The notes under the pieces are model-generated. The model was given only the letters and a program-made list of their open reading frames with translations, had not been told where the DNA came from and did not search any database. A program made the translations under genes and the position numbers. This document shows positions 40,440 through 55,200 of a DNA stretch of 64,000 bases, piece by piece. The DNA comes from Parapristionchus giblindavisi (lineage: Eukaryota; Nematoda; Chromadorea; Rhabditida; Diplogasteridae), in the NCBI GenBank assembly GCA_943737045.1, contig CALSFV010000654.1:1-64000 (forward strand), read 5' to 3'. The first letter of the stretch is position 1; each line of letters begins with the position of its first letter.

Positions 40440-41750
40440 TTATTCAGAATTTGTTGCTCTTTCACGTGGTATATGCTACGATAAGAGTCGATAATATATT
40501 AACTTGACACGAATTCTTTATTGCCAAAAAAGCATAATTCAATTTGGTTAATTCGGCTGAAGTGGCCGTTGTTCAACATGGGAACGTGCAAAATACTCAG
40601 AATTTTTGCTCTTTCGTTTGGTATATGACACGCTGGGTGTAGCAGAAAAAAATTTCATTTCAGGTATTGTTTTGGTCTTATCAGAGTGAAAGCTACTTTT
40701 GTACTTTTTGCATTGTGGAATCAACACAGCATTACAGTTTGACATGAACTGAAGTGTAGATTATTCAGAACTTTTTGCTCTTTCACGTGGTATGTGCTAC
40801 GATAAGATTCGATAATATATTAACTTGACACGAATTCTTTATTGCCAAAAAAGCATAATTCAATATTGTTAATTCGGCTGAAGTGGCCGTTGTTCAACAT
40901 GGGAACGTGCAAAATACTCAGAATTTTTTGCTCTTTCGTTTGGTATATGACACGCTGGGTGTAGCAGAAAAAAATTTCATTTCAGGTATTGTTTTGGTCT
41001 TATCAGAGTGAAAGCTACTTTTGTACTTTTTGCATTGTGGAATCAACACAGCATTACAGTTTGACATGAACTGAAGTGTAGATTATTCAGAATTTTTTGC
41101 TCTTTCACGTGGTATGTGCTACGATAAGATTCGATAATATATTAACTTGACACGAATTCTTTATTGCCAAAAAAGCATAATTCAATATTGTTAATTCGGC
41201 TGAAGTGGCCGTTGTTCAACATGGGAACGTGCAAAATACTCAGAATTTTTTGCTCTTTCGTTTGGTATATGACACGCTGGGTGTAGCAGAAAAAAATTTC
41301 ATTTCAGGTATTGTTTTGGTCTTATCAGAGTGAAAGCTACTTTTGTACTTTTTGCATTGTGGAATCAACACAGCATTACAGTTTGACATGAACTGAAGTG
41401 TAGATTATTCAGAACTTTTTGCTCTTTCACGTGGTATGTGCTACGATAAGATTCGATAATATATTAACTTGACACGAATTCTTTATTGCCAAAAAAGCAT
41501 AATTCAATATTGTTAATTCGGCTGAAGTGACCGTTGTTCAACATGGGAACGTGCAAAATACTCAGAATTTTTTGCTCTTTCGTTTGGTATATGACACGCT
41601 GGGTGTAGCAGAAAAAAATTTCATTTCAGGTATTGTTTTGGTCTTATCAGAGTGAAAGCTACTTTTGTACTTTTTGCATTGTGGAATCAACACAGCATTA
41701 CAGTTTGACATGAACTGAAGTGTAGATTATTCAGAATTTGTTGCTCTTTC
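40440..41750 (-). repeat. 4-monomer and dimer repeats carrying gaatttgttg and gaactttttg markers
   Basis: The rare marker gaatttgttg occurs at 40447 and 41734, 1287 bp apart, and gaactttttgctc at about 40768 and 41412, 644 bp apart. Three consecutive monomers here carry tatgtgc with caatattgttaat. One copy near 40604 has a 5-T run instead of 6, one of the few indels in the clean part of the array. Confidence 0.65.
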
Positions 41751-43139
41751 ACGTGGTATATGCTACGATAAGAGTCGATAATATATTAACTTGACACGAA
41801 TTCTTTATTGCCAAAAAAGCATAATTCAATTTGGTTAATTCGGCTGAAGTGGCCGTTGTTCAACATGGGAACGTGCAAAATACTCAGAATTTTTTGCTCT
41901 TTCGTTTGGTATATGACACGCTGGGTGTAGCAGAAAAAAATTTCATTTCAGGTATTGTTTTGGTCTTATCAGAGTGAAAGCTACTTTTGTACTTTTTGCA
42001 TTGTGGAATCAACACAGCATTACAGTTTGACATGAACTGAAGTGTAGATTATTCAGAATTTTTTGCTCTTTCACGTGGTATATGCTACGATAAGAGTCGA
42101 TAATATATTAACTTGACACGAATTCTTTATTGCCAAAAAAGCATAATTCAATTTTGTTAATTCGGCTGAAGTGGCCGTTGTTCAACATGGGAACGTGCAA
42201 AATACTCAGAATTTTTTGCTCTTTCGTTTGGTATATGACACGCTGGGTGTAGCAGAAAAAAATTTCATTTCAGGTATTGTTTTGGTCTTATCAGAGTGAA
42301 AGCTACTTTTGTACTTTTTGCATTGTGGAATCAACACAGCATTACAGTTTGACATGAACTGAAGTGTAGATTATTCAGAATTTTTTGCTCTTTCACGTGG
42401 TATATGCTACGATAAGATTCGATAATATATTAACTTGACACGAATTCTTTATTGCCAAAAAAGCATAATTCAATTTTGTTAATTCGGCTGAAGTGGCCGT
42501 TGTTCAACATGGGAACGTGCAAAATACTCAGAATTTTTTGCTCTTTCGTTTGGTATATGACACGCTGGGTGTAGCAGAAAAAAATTTCATTTCAGGTATT
42601 GTTTTGGTCTTATCAGAGTGAAAGCTACTTTTGTACTTTTTGCATTGTGGAATCAACACAGCATTACAGTTTGACATGAACTGAAGTGTAGATTATTCAG
42701 AATTTTTTGCTCTTTCACGTGGTATATGCTACGATAAAATTCGATAATATATTAACTTGACACGAATTCTTTATTGCCAAAAAAGCATAATTCAATTTGG
42801 TTAATTCGGCTGAAGTGGCCGTTGTTCAACATGGGAACGTGCAAAATACTCAGAATTTTTTGCTCTTTCGTTTGGTATATGACACGCTGGGTGTAGCAGA
42901 AAAAAATTTCATTTCAGGTATTGTTTTGGTCTTATCAGAGTGAAAGCTACTTTTGTACTTTTTGCATTGTGGAATCAACACAGCATTACAGTTTGACATG
43001 AACTGAAGTGTAGATTATTCAGAATTTTTTGCTCTTTCACGTGGTATATGCTACGATAAGATTCGATAATATATTAACTTGACACGAATTCTTTATTGCC
43101 AAAAAAGCATAATTCAATTTTGTTAATTCGGCTGAAGTG

Positions 43140-46100
43140 GCCGTTGTTCAACATGGGAACGTGCAAAATACTCAGAATTTTTTGCTCTTTCGTTTGGTAT
43201 ATGACACGCTGGGTGTAGCAGAAAAAAATTTCATTTCAGGTATTGTTTTGGTCTTATCAGAGTGAAAGCTACTTTTGTACTTTTTGCATTGTGGAATCAA
43301 CACAGCATTACAGTTTGACATGAACTGAAGTGTAGATTATTCAGAATTTTTTGCTCTTTCACGTGGTATATGCTACGATAAGATTCGATAATATATTAAC
43401 TTGACACGAATTCTTTATTGCCAAAAAAGCATAATTCAATTTTGTTAATTCGGCTGAAGTGGCCGTTGTTCAACATGGGAACGTGCAAAATACTCAGAAT
43501 TTTTTGCTCTTTCGTTTGGTATATGACACGCTGGGTGTAGCAGAAAAAAATTTCATTTCAGGTATTGTTTTGGTCTTATCAGAGTGAAAGCTACTTTTGT
43601 ACTTTTTGCATTGTGGAATCAACACAGCATTACAGTTTGACATGAACTGAAGTGTAGATTATTCAGAATTTTTTGCTCTTTCACGTGGTATATGCTACGA
43701 TAAGATTCGATAATATATTAACTTGACACGAATTATTTATTGCCAAAAAAACATAATTCAATTTGGTTAATTCGGCTGAAGTGGCCGTTGTTCAACATGG
43801 GAACGTGCAAAATACTCAGAATTTTTTGCTCTTTCGTTTGGTATATGACACGCTGGGTGTAGCAGAAAAAAATTTCATTTCAGGTATTGTTTTGGTCTTA
43901 TCAGAGTGAAAGCTACTTTTGTACTTTTTGCATTGTGGAATCAACACAGCATTACAGTTTGACATGAACTGAAGTGTAGATTATTCAGAATTTTTTGCTC
44001 TTTCACGTGGTATGTGCTACGATAAGATTCGATAATATATTAACTTGACACGAATTCTTTATTGCCAAAAAAGCATAATTCAATATTGTTAATTCGGCTG
44101 AAGTGGCCGTTGTTCAACATGGGAACGTGCAAAATACTCAGAATTTTTTGCTCTTTCGTTTGGTATATGACACGCTGGGTGTAGCAGAAAATATTTCATT
44201 TCAGGTATTGTTTTGGTCTTATCAGAGTGAAAGCTACTTTTGTACTTTTTGCATTGTGGAATCAACACAGCATTACAGTTTGACATGAACTGAAGTGTAG
44301 ATTATTCAGAATTTTTTGCTCTTTCACGTGGTATGTGCTACGATAAGATTCGATAATATATTAACTTGACACGAATTCTTTATTGCCAAAAAAGCATAAT
44401 TCAATATTGTTAATTCGGCTGAAGTGGCCGTTGTTCAACATGGGAACGTGCAAAATACTCAGAATTTTTTGCTCTTTCGTTTGGTATATGACACGCTGGG
44501 TGTAGCAGAAAATATTTCATTTCAGGTATTGTTTTGGTCTTATCAGAGTGAAAGCTACTTTTGTACTTTTTGCATTGTGGAATCAACACAGCATTACAGT
44601 TTGACATGAACTGAAGTGTAGATTATTCAGAATTTTTTGCTCGTTCACGTGGTATATGCTACGATAAGAGTCGATAATATATTAACTTGACACGAATTCT
44701 TTATTGCCAAAAAAGCATAATTCAATTTGGTTAATTCGGCTGAAGTGGCCGTTGTTCAACATGGGAACGTGCAAAATACTCAGAATTTTTTGCTCTTTCG
44801 TTTGGTATATGACACGCTGGGTGTAGCAGAAAAAAATTTCATTTCAGGTATTGTTTTGGTCTTATCAGAGTGAAAGCTACTTTTGTACTTTTTGCATTGT
44901 GGAATCAACACAGCATTACAGTTTGACATGAACTGAAGTGCAGATTGTTCAGAATTTTTTGCTCTTTCACGTGGTATATGCTACGATAAGATTCGATAAT
45001 ATATTAACTTGACACGAATTATTTATTGCCAAAAAAACATAATTCAATTTGGTTAATTCGGCTGAAGTGGCCGTTGTTCAACATGGGAAAGTGCAAAATA
45101 CTCAGAATTTTTTGCTCTTTCGTTTGGTATATGACACGCTGGGTGTAGCAGAAAAAAATTTCATTTCAGGTATTGTTTTGGTCTTATCAGAGTGAAAGCT
45201 ACTTTTGTACTTTTTGCATTGTGGAATCAACACAGCATTACAGTTTGACATGAACTGAAGTGTAGATTATTCAGAATTTTTTGCTCTTTCACGTGGTATG
45301 TGCTACGATAAGATTCGATAATATATTAACTTGACACGAATTCTTTATTGCCAAAAAAGCATAATTCAATATTGTTAATTCGGCTGAAGTGGCCGTTGTT
45401 CAACATGGGAACGTGCACAATACTCAGAATTTTTTGCTCTTTCGTTTGGTATATGACACGCTGGGTGTAGCAGAAAATATTTCATTTCAGGTATTGTTTT
45501 GGTCTTATCAGAGTGAAAGCTACTTTTGTACTTTTTGCATTGTGGAATCAACACAGCATTACAGTTTGACATGAACTGAAGTGTAGATTATTCAGAATTT
45601 TTTGCTCGTTCACGTGGTATATGCTACGATAAGAGTCGATAATATATTAACTTGACACGAATTCTTTATTGCCAAAAAAGCATAATTCAATTTGGTTAAT
45701 TCGGCTGAAGTGGCCGTTGTTCAACATGGGAACGTGCAAAATACTCAGAATTTTTTGCTCTTTCGTTTGGTATATGACACGCTGGGTGTAGCAGAAAAAA
45801 ATTTCATTTCAGGTATTGTTTTGGTCTTATCAGAGTGAAAGCTACTTTTGTACTTTTTGCATTGTGGAATCAACACAGCATTACAGTTTGACATGAACTG
45901 AAGTGTAGATTATTCAGAATTTTTTGCTCTTTCACGTGGTATGTGCTACGATAAGATTCGATAATATATTAACTTGACACGAATTCTTTATTGCCAAAAA
46001 AGCATAATTCAATATTGTTAATTCGGCTGAAGTGGCCGTTGTTCAACATGGGAACGTGCAAAATACTCAGAATTTTTTGCTCTTTCGTTTGGTATATGAC

Positions 46101-46226
46101 ACGCTGGGTGTAGCAGAAAATATTTCATTTCAGGTATTGTTTTGGTCTTATCAGAGTGAAAGCTACTTTTGTACTTTTTGCATTGTGGAATCAACACAGC
46201 ATTACAGTTTGACATGAACTGAAGTG
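43140..46226 (-). repeat. About 3.1-kb array block repeated 12220 bp downstream (copy 1)
   Basis: The monomer order caattttg-type, early type C, A, A, B, C, D, B, A occurs here and again at about 55360-58446. Matching landmarks (43730/55950, 44089/56309, 44410/56630, 45375/57595, 46018/58238) are all offset by about 12220 bp, 38 monomers. The match ends where this copy continues into a type-C monomer with cagattgttc and the other continues into a type-B monomer. Confidence 0.75.
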
Positions 46227-49200
46227 CAGATTGTTCAGAATTTTTTGCTCTTTCACGTGGTATATGCTACGATAAGATTCGATAATATATTAACTTGACA
46301 CGAATTATTTATTGCCAAAAAAACATAATTCAATTTGGTTAATTCGGCTGAAGTGGCCGTTGTTCAACATGGGAAAGTGCAAAATACTCAGAATTTTTTG
46401 CTCTTTCGTTTGGTATATGACACGCTGGGTGTAGCAGAAAAAAATTTCATTTCAGGTATTGTTTTGGTCTTATCAGAGTGAAAGCTACTTTTGTACTTTT
46501 TGCATTGTGGAATCAACACAGCATTACAGTTTGACATGAACTGAAGTGTAGATTATTCAGAATTTTTTGCTCTTTCACGTGGTATGTGCTACGATAAGAT
46601 TCGATAATATATTAACTTGACACGAATTCTTTATTGCCAAAAAAGCATAATTCAATATTGTTAATTCGGCTGAAGTGGCCGTTGTTCAACATGGGAACGT
46701 GCACAATACTCAGAATTTTTTGCTCTTTCGTTTGGTATATGACACGCTGGGTGTAGCAGAAAATATTTCATTTCAGGTATTGTTTTGGTCTTATCAGAGT
46801 GAAAGCTACTTTTGTACTTTTTGCATTGTGGAATCAACACAGCATTACAGTTTGACATGAACTGAAGTGTAGATTATTCAGAATTTTTTGCTCGTTCACG
46901 TGGTATATGCTACGATAAGAGTCGATAATATATTAACTTGACACGAATTCTTTATTGCCAAAAAAGCATAATTCAATTTGGTTAATTCGGCTGAAGTGGC
47001 CGTTGTTCAACATGGGAACGTGCAAAATACTCAGAATTTTTTGCTCTTTCGTTTGGTATATGACACGCTGGGTGTAGCAGAAAAAAATTTCATTTCAGGT
47101 ATTGTTTTGGTCTTATCAGAGTGAAAGCTACTTTTGTACTTTTTGCATTGTGGAATCAACACAGCATTACAGTTTGACATGAACTGAAGTGCAGATTGTT
47201 CAGAATTTTTTGCTCTTTCACGTGGTATATGCTACGATAAGATTCGATAATATATTAACTTGACACGAATTATTTATTGCCAAAAAAACATAATTCAATT
47301 TGGTTAATTCGGCTGAAGTGGCCGTTGTTCAACATGGGAAAGTGCAAAATACTCAGAATTTTTTGCTCTTTCGTTTGGTATATGACACGCTGGGTGTAGC
47401 AGAAAAAAATTTCATTTCAGGTATTGTTTTGGTCTTATCAGAGTGAAAGCTACTTTTGTACTTTTTGCATTGTGGAATCAACACAGCATTACAGTTTGAC
47501 ATGAACTGAAGTGTAGATTATTCAGAATTTTTTGCTCTTTCACGTGGTATGTGCTACGATAAGATTCGATAATATATTAACTTGACACGAATTCTTTATT
47601 GCCAAAAAAGCATAATTCAATATTGTTAATTCGGCTGAAGTGGCCGTTGTTCAACATGGGAACGTGCACAATACTCAGAATTTTTTGCTCTTTCGTTTGG
47701 TATATGACACGCTGGGTGTAGCAGAAAATATTTCATTTCAGGTATTGTTTTGGTCTTATCAGAGTGAAAGCTACTTTTGTACTTTTTGCATTGTGGAATC
47801 AACACAGCATTACAGTTTGACATGAACTGAAGTGTAGATTATTCAGAATTTTTTGCTCGTTCACGTGGTATATGCTACGATAAGAGTCGATAATATATTA
47901 ACTTGACACGAATTCTTTATTGCCAAAAAAGCATAATTCAATTTGGTTAATTCGGCTGAAGTGGCCGTTGTTCAACATGGGAACGTGCAAAATACTCAGA
48001 ATTTTTTGCTCTTTCGTTTGGTATATGACACGCTGGGTGTAGCAGAAAAAAATTTCATTTCAGGTATTGTTTTGGTCTTATCAGAGTGAAAGCTACTTTT
48101 GTACTTTTTGCATTGTGGAATCAACACAGCATTACAGTTTGACATGAACTGAAGTGTAGATTATTCAGAATTTTTTGCTCTTTCACGTGGTATGTGCTAC
48201 GATAAGATTCGATAATATATTAACTTGACACGAATTCTTTATTGCCAAAAAAGCATAATTCAATATTGTTAATTCGGCTGAAGTGGCCGTTGTTCAACAT
48301 GGGAACGTGCAAAATACTCAGAATTTTTTGCTCTTTCGTTTGGTATATGACACGCTGGGTGTAGCAGAAAATATTTCATTTCAGGTATTGTTTTGGTCTT
48401 ATCAGAGTGAAAGCTACTTTTGTACTTTTTGCATTGTGGAATCAACACAGCATTACAGTTTGACATGAACTGAAGTGCAGATTGTTCAGAATTTTTTGCT
48501 CTTTCACGTGGTATATGCTACGATAAGATTCGATAATATATTAACTTGACACGAATTATTTATTGCCAAAAAAACATAATTCAATTTGGTTAATTCGGCT
48601 GAAGTGGCCGTTGTTCAACATGGGAAAGTGCAAAATACTCAGAATTTTTTGCTCTTTCGTTTGGTATATGACACGCTGGGTGTAGCAGAAAAAAATTTCA
48701 TTTCAGGTATTGTTTTGGTCTTATCAGAGTGAAAGCTACTTTTGTACTTTTTGCATTGTGGAATCAACACAGCATTACAGTTTGACATGAACTGAAGTGT
48801 AGATTATTCAGAATTTTTTGCTCTTTCACGTGGTATGTGCTACGATAAGATTCGATAATATATTAACTTGACACGAATTCTTTATTGCCAAAAAAGCATA
48901 ATTCAATATTGTTAATTCGGCTGAAGTGGCCGTTGTTCAACATGGGAACGTGCACAATACTCAGAATTTTTTGCTCTTTCGTTTGGTATATGACACGCTG
49001 GGTGTAGCAGAAAATATTTCATTTCAGGTATTGTTTTGGTCTTATCAGAGTGAAAGCTACTTTTGTACTTTTTGCATTGTGGAATCAACACAGCATTACA
49101 GTTTGACATGAACTGAAGTGTAGATTATTCAGAATTTTTTGCTCGTTCACGTGGTATATGCTACGATAAGAGTCGATAATATATTAACTTGACACGAATT

Positions 49201-52200
49201 CTTTATTGCCAAAAAAGCATAATTCAATTTGGTTAATTCGGCTGAAGTGGCCGTTGTTCAACATGGGAACGTGCAAAATACTCAGAATTTTTTGCTCTTT
49301 CGTTTGGTATATGACACGCTGGGTGTAGCAGAAAAAAATTTCATTTCAGGTATTGTTTTGGTCTTATCAGAGTGAAAGCTACTTTTGTACTTTTTGCATT
49401 GTGGAATCAACACAGCATTACAGTTTGACATGAACTGAAGTGTAGATTATTCAGAATTTTTTGCTCTTTCACGTGGTATGTGCTACGATAAGATTCGATA
49501 ATATATTAACTTGACACGAATTCTTTATTGCCAAAAAAGCATAATTCAATATTGTTAATTCGGCTGAAGTGGCCGTTGTTCAACATGGGAACGTGCAAAA
49601 TACTCAGAATTTTTTGCTCTTTCGTTTGGTATATGACACGCTGGGTGTAGCAGAAAATATTTCATTTCAGGTATTGTTTTGGTCTTATCAGAGTGAAAGC
49701 TACTTTTGTACTTTTTGCATTGTGGAATCAACACAGCATTACAGTTTGACATGAACTGAAGTGTAGATTATTCAGAATTTTTTGCTCGTTCACGTGGTAT
49801 ATGCTACGATAAGAGTCGATAATATATTAACTTGACACGAATTCTTTATTGCCAAAAAAGCATAATTCAATTTGGTTAATTCGGCTGAAGTGGCCGTTGT
49901 TCAACATGGGAACGTGCAAAATACTCAGAATTTTTTGCTCTTTCGTTTGGTATATGACACGCTGGGTGTAGCAGAAAAAAATTTCATTTCAGGTATTGTT
50001 TTGGTCTTATCAGAGTGAAAGCTACTTTTGTACTTTTTGCATTGTGGAATCAACACAGCATTACAGTTTGACATGAACTGAAGTGTAGATTATTCAGAAT
50101 TTTTTGCTCTTTCACGTGGTATATGCTACGATAAGATTCGATAATATATTAACTTGACACGAATTATTTATTGCCAAAAAAACATAATTCAATTTGGTTA
50201 ATTCGGCTGAAGTGGCCGTTGTTCAACATGGGAAAGTGCAAAATACTCAGAATTTTTTGCTCTTTCGTTTGGTATATGACACGCTGGGTGTAGCAGAAAA
50301 AAATTTCATTTCAGGTATTGTTTTGGTCTTATCAGAGTGAAAGCTACTTTTGTACTTTTTGCATTGTGGAATCAACACAGCATTACAGTTTGACATGAAC
50401 TGAAGTGTAGATTATTCAGAATTTTTTGCTCTTTCACGTGGTATGTGCTACGATAAGATTCGATAATATATTAACTTGACACGAATTCTTTATTGCCAAA
50501 AAAGCATAATTCAATATTGTTAATTCGGCTGAAGTGGCCGTTGTTCAACATGGGAACGTGCACAATACTCAGAATTTTTTGCTCTTTCGTTTGGTATATG
50601 ACACGCTGGGTGTAGCAGAAAATATTTCATTTCAGGTATTGTTTTGGTCTTATCAGAGTGAAAGCTACTTTTGTACTTTTTGCATTGTGGAATCAACACA
50701 GCATTACAGTTTGACATGAACTGAAGTGTAGATTATTCAGAATTTTTTGCTCGTTCACGTGGTATATGCTACGATAAGAGTCGATAATATATTAACTTGA
50801 CACGAATTCTTTATTGCCAAAAAAGCATAATTCAATTTGGTTAATTCGGCTGAAGTGGCCGTTGTTCAACATGGGAACGTGCAAAATACTCAGAATTTTT
50901 TGCTCTTTCGTTTGGTATATGACACGCTGGGTGTAGCAGAAAAAAATTTCATTTCAGGTATTGTTTTGGTCTTATCAGAGTGAAAGCTACTTTTGTACTT
51001 TTTGCATTGTGGAATCAACACAGCATTACAGTTTGACATGAACTGAAGTGTAGATTATTCAGAATTTTTTGCTCTTTCACGTGGTATGTGCTACGATAAG
51101 ATTCGATAATATATTAACTTGACACGAATTCTTTATTGCCAAAAAAGCATAATTCAATATTGTTAATTCGGCTGAAGTGGCCGTTGTTCAACATGGGAAC
51201 GTGCAAAATACTCAGAATTTTTTGCTCTTTCGTTTGGTATATGACACGCTGGGTGTAGCAGAAAATATTTCATTTCAGGTATTGTTTTGGTCTTATCAGA
51301 GTGAAAGCTACTTTTGTACTTTTTGCATTGTGGAATCAACACAGCATTACAGTTTGACATGAACTGAAGTGTAGATTATTCAGAATTTTTTGCTCGTTCA
51401 CGTGGTATATGCTACGATAAGAGTCGATAATATATTAACTTGACACGAATTCTTTATTGCCAAAAAAGCATAATTCAATTTGGTTAATTCGGCTGAAGTG
51501 GCCGTTGTTCAACATGGGAACGTGCAAAATACTCAGAATTTTTTGCTCTTTCGTTTGGTATATGACACGCTGGGTGTAGCAGAAAAAAATTTCATTTCAG
51601 GTATTGTTTTGGTCTTATCAGAGTGAAAGCTACTTTTGTACTTTTTGCATTGTGGAATCAACACAGCATTACAGTTTGACATGAACTGAAGTGTAGATTA
51701 TTCAGAATTTTTTGCTCTTTCACGTGGTATATGCTACGATAAGATTCGATAATATATTAACTTGACACGAATTATTTATTGCCAAAAAAACATAATTCAA
51801 TTTGGTTAATTCGGCTGAAGTGGCCGTTGTTCAACATGGGAAAGTGCAAAATACTCAGAATTTTTTGCTCTTTCGTTTGGTATATGACACGCTGGGTGTA
51901 GCAGAAAAAAATTTCATTTCAGGTATTGTTTTGGTCTTATCAGAGTGAAAGCTACTTTTGTACTTTTTGCATTGTGGAATCAACACAGCATTACAGTTTG
52001 ACATGAACTGAAGTGTAGATTATTCAGAATTTTTTGCTCTTTCACGTGGTATGTGCTACGATAAGATTCGATAATATATTAACTTGACACGAATTCTTTA
52101 TTGCCAAAAAAGCATAATTCAATATTGTTAATTCGGCTGAAGTGGCCGTTGTTCAACATGGGAACGTGCACAATACTCAGAATTTTTTGCTCTTTCGTTT

Positions 52201-55200
52201 GGTATATGACACGCTGGGTGTAGCAGAAAATATTTCATTTCAGGTATTGTTTTGGTCTTATCAGAGTGAAAGCTACTTTTGTACTTTTTGCATTGTGGAA
52301 TCAACACAGCATTACAGTTTGACATGAACTGAAGTGTAGATTATTCAGAATTTTTTGCTCGTTCACGTGGTATATGCTACGATAAGAGTCGATAATATAT
52401 TAACTTGACACGAATTCTTTATTGCCAAAAAAGCATAATTCAATTTGGTTAATTCGGCTGAAGTGGCCGTTGTTCAACATGGGAACGTGCAAAATACTCA
52501 GAATTTTTTGCTCTTTCGTTTGGTATATGACACGCTGGGTGTAGCAGAAAAAAATTTCATTTCAGGTATTGTTTTGGTCTTATCAGAGTGAAAGCTACTT
52601 TTGTACTTTTTGCATTGTGGAATCAACACAGCATTACAGTTTGACATGAACTGAAGTGTAGATTATTCAGAATTTTTTGCTCTTTCACGTGGTATGTGCT
52701 ACGATAAGATTCGATAATATATTAACTTGACACGAATTCTTTATTGCCAAAAAAGCATAATTCAATATTGTTAATTCGGCTGAAGTGGCCGTTGTTCAAC
52801 ATGGGAACGTGCAAAATACTCAGAATTTTTTGCTCTTTCGTTTGGTATATGACACGCTGGGTGTAGCAGAAAATATTTCATTTCAGGTATTGTTTTGGTC
52901 TTATCAGAGTGAAAGCTACTTTTGTACTTTTTGCATTGTGGAATCAACACAGCATTACAGTTTGACATGAACTGAAGTGCAGATTGTTCAGAATTTTTTG
53001 CTCTTTCACGTGGTATATGCTACGATAAGATTCGATAATATATTAACTTGACACGAATTATTTATTGCCAAAAAAACATAATTCAATTTGGTTAATTCGG
53101 CTGAAGTGGCCGTTGTTCAACATGGGAAAGTGCAAAATACTCAGAATTTTTTGCTCTTTCGTTTGGTATATGACACGCTGGGTGTAGCAGAAAAAAATTT
53201 CATTTCAGGTATTGTTTTGGTCTTATCAGAGTGAAAGCTACTTTTGTACTTTTTGCATTGTGGAATCAACACAGCATTACAGTTTGACATGAACTGAAGT
53301 GTAGATTATTCAGAATTTTTTGCTCTTTCACGTGGTATGTGCTACGATAAGATTCGATAATATATTAACTTGACACGAATTCTTTATTGCCAAAAAAGCA
53401 TAATTCAATATTGTTAATTCGGCTGAAGTGGCCGTTGTTCAACATGGGAACGTGCACAATACTCAGAATTTTTTGCTCTTTCGTTTGGTATATGACACGC
53501 TGGGTGTAGCAGAAAATATTTCATTTCAGGTATTGTTTTGGTCTTATCAGAGTGAAAGCTACTTTTGTACTTTTTGCATTGTGGAATCAACACAGCATTA
53601 CAGTTTGACATGAACTGAAGTGTAGATTATTCAGAATTTTTTGCTCGTTCACGTGGTATATGCTACGATAAGAGTCGATAATATATTAACTTGACACGAA
53701 TTCTTTATTGCCAAAAAAGCATAATTCAATTTGGTTAATTCGGCTGAAGTGGCCGTTGTTCAACATGGGAACGTGCAAAATACTCAGAATTTTTTGCTCT
53801 TTCGTTTGGTATATGACACGCTGGGTGTAGCAGAAAAAAATTTCATTTCAGGTATTGTTTTGGTCTTATCAGAGTGAAAGCTACTTTTGTACTTTTTGCA
53901 TTGTGGAATCAACACAGCATTACAGTTTGACATGAACTGAAGTGTAGATTATTCAGAATTTTTTGCTCTTTCACGTGGTATGTGCTACGATAAGATTCGA
54001 TAATATATTAACTTGACACGAATTCTTTATTGCCAAAAAAGCATAATTCAATATTGTTAATTCGGCTGAAGTGGCCGTTGTTCAACATGGGAACGTGCAA
54101 AATACTCAGAATTTTTTGCTCTTTCGTTTGGTATATGACACGCTGGGTGTAGCAGAAAATATTTCATTTCAGGTATTGTTTTGGTCTTATCAGAGTGAAA
54201 GCTACTTTTGTACTTTTTGCATTGTGGAATCAACACAGCATTACAGTTTGACATGAACTGAAGTGTAGATTATTCAGAATTTTTTGCTCGTTCACGTGGT
54301 ATATGCTACGATAAGAGTCGATAATATATTAACTTGACACGAATTCTTTATTGCCAAAAAAGCATAATTCAATTTGGTTAATTCGGCTGAAGTGGCCGTT
54401 GTTCAACATGGGAACGTGCAAAATACTCAGAATTTTTTGCTCTTTCGTTTGGTATATGACACGCTGGGTGTAGCAGAAAAAAATTTCATTTCAGGTATTG
54501 TTTTGGTCTTATCAGAGTGAAAGCTACTTTTGTACTTTTTGCATTGTGGAATCAACACAGCATTACAGTTTGACATGAACTGAAGTGTAGATTATTCAGA
54601 ATTTTTTGCTCTTTCACGTGGTATATGCTACGATAAGATTCGATAATATATTAACTTGACACGAATTATTTATTGCCAAAAAAACATAATTCAATTTGGT
54701 TAATTCGGCTGAAGTGGCCGTTGTTCAACATGGGAAAGTGCAAAATACTCAGAATTTTTTGCTCTTTCGTTTGGTATATGACACGCTGGGTGTAGCAGAA
54801 AAAAATTTCATTTCAGGTATTGTTTTGGTCTTATCAGAGTGAAAGCTACTTTTGTACTTTTTGCATTGTGGAATCAACACAGCATTACAGTTTGACATGA
54901 ACTGAAGTGTAGATTATTCAGAATTTTTTGCTCTTTCACGTGGTATGTGCTACGATAAGATTCGATAATATATTAACTTGACACGAATTCTTTATTGCCA
55001 AAAAAGCATAATTCAATATTGTTAATTCGGCTGAAGTGGCCGTTGTTCAACATGGGAACGTGCACAATACTCAGAATTTTTTGCTCTTTCGTTTGGTATA
55101 TGACACGCTGGGTGTAGCAGAAAATATTTCATTTCAGGTATTGTTTTGGTCTTATCAGAGTGAAAGCTACTTTTGTACTTTTTGCATTGTGGAATCAACA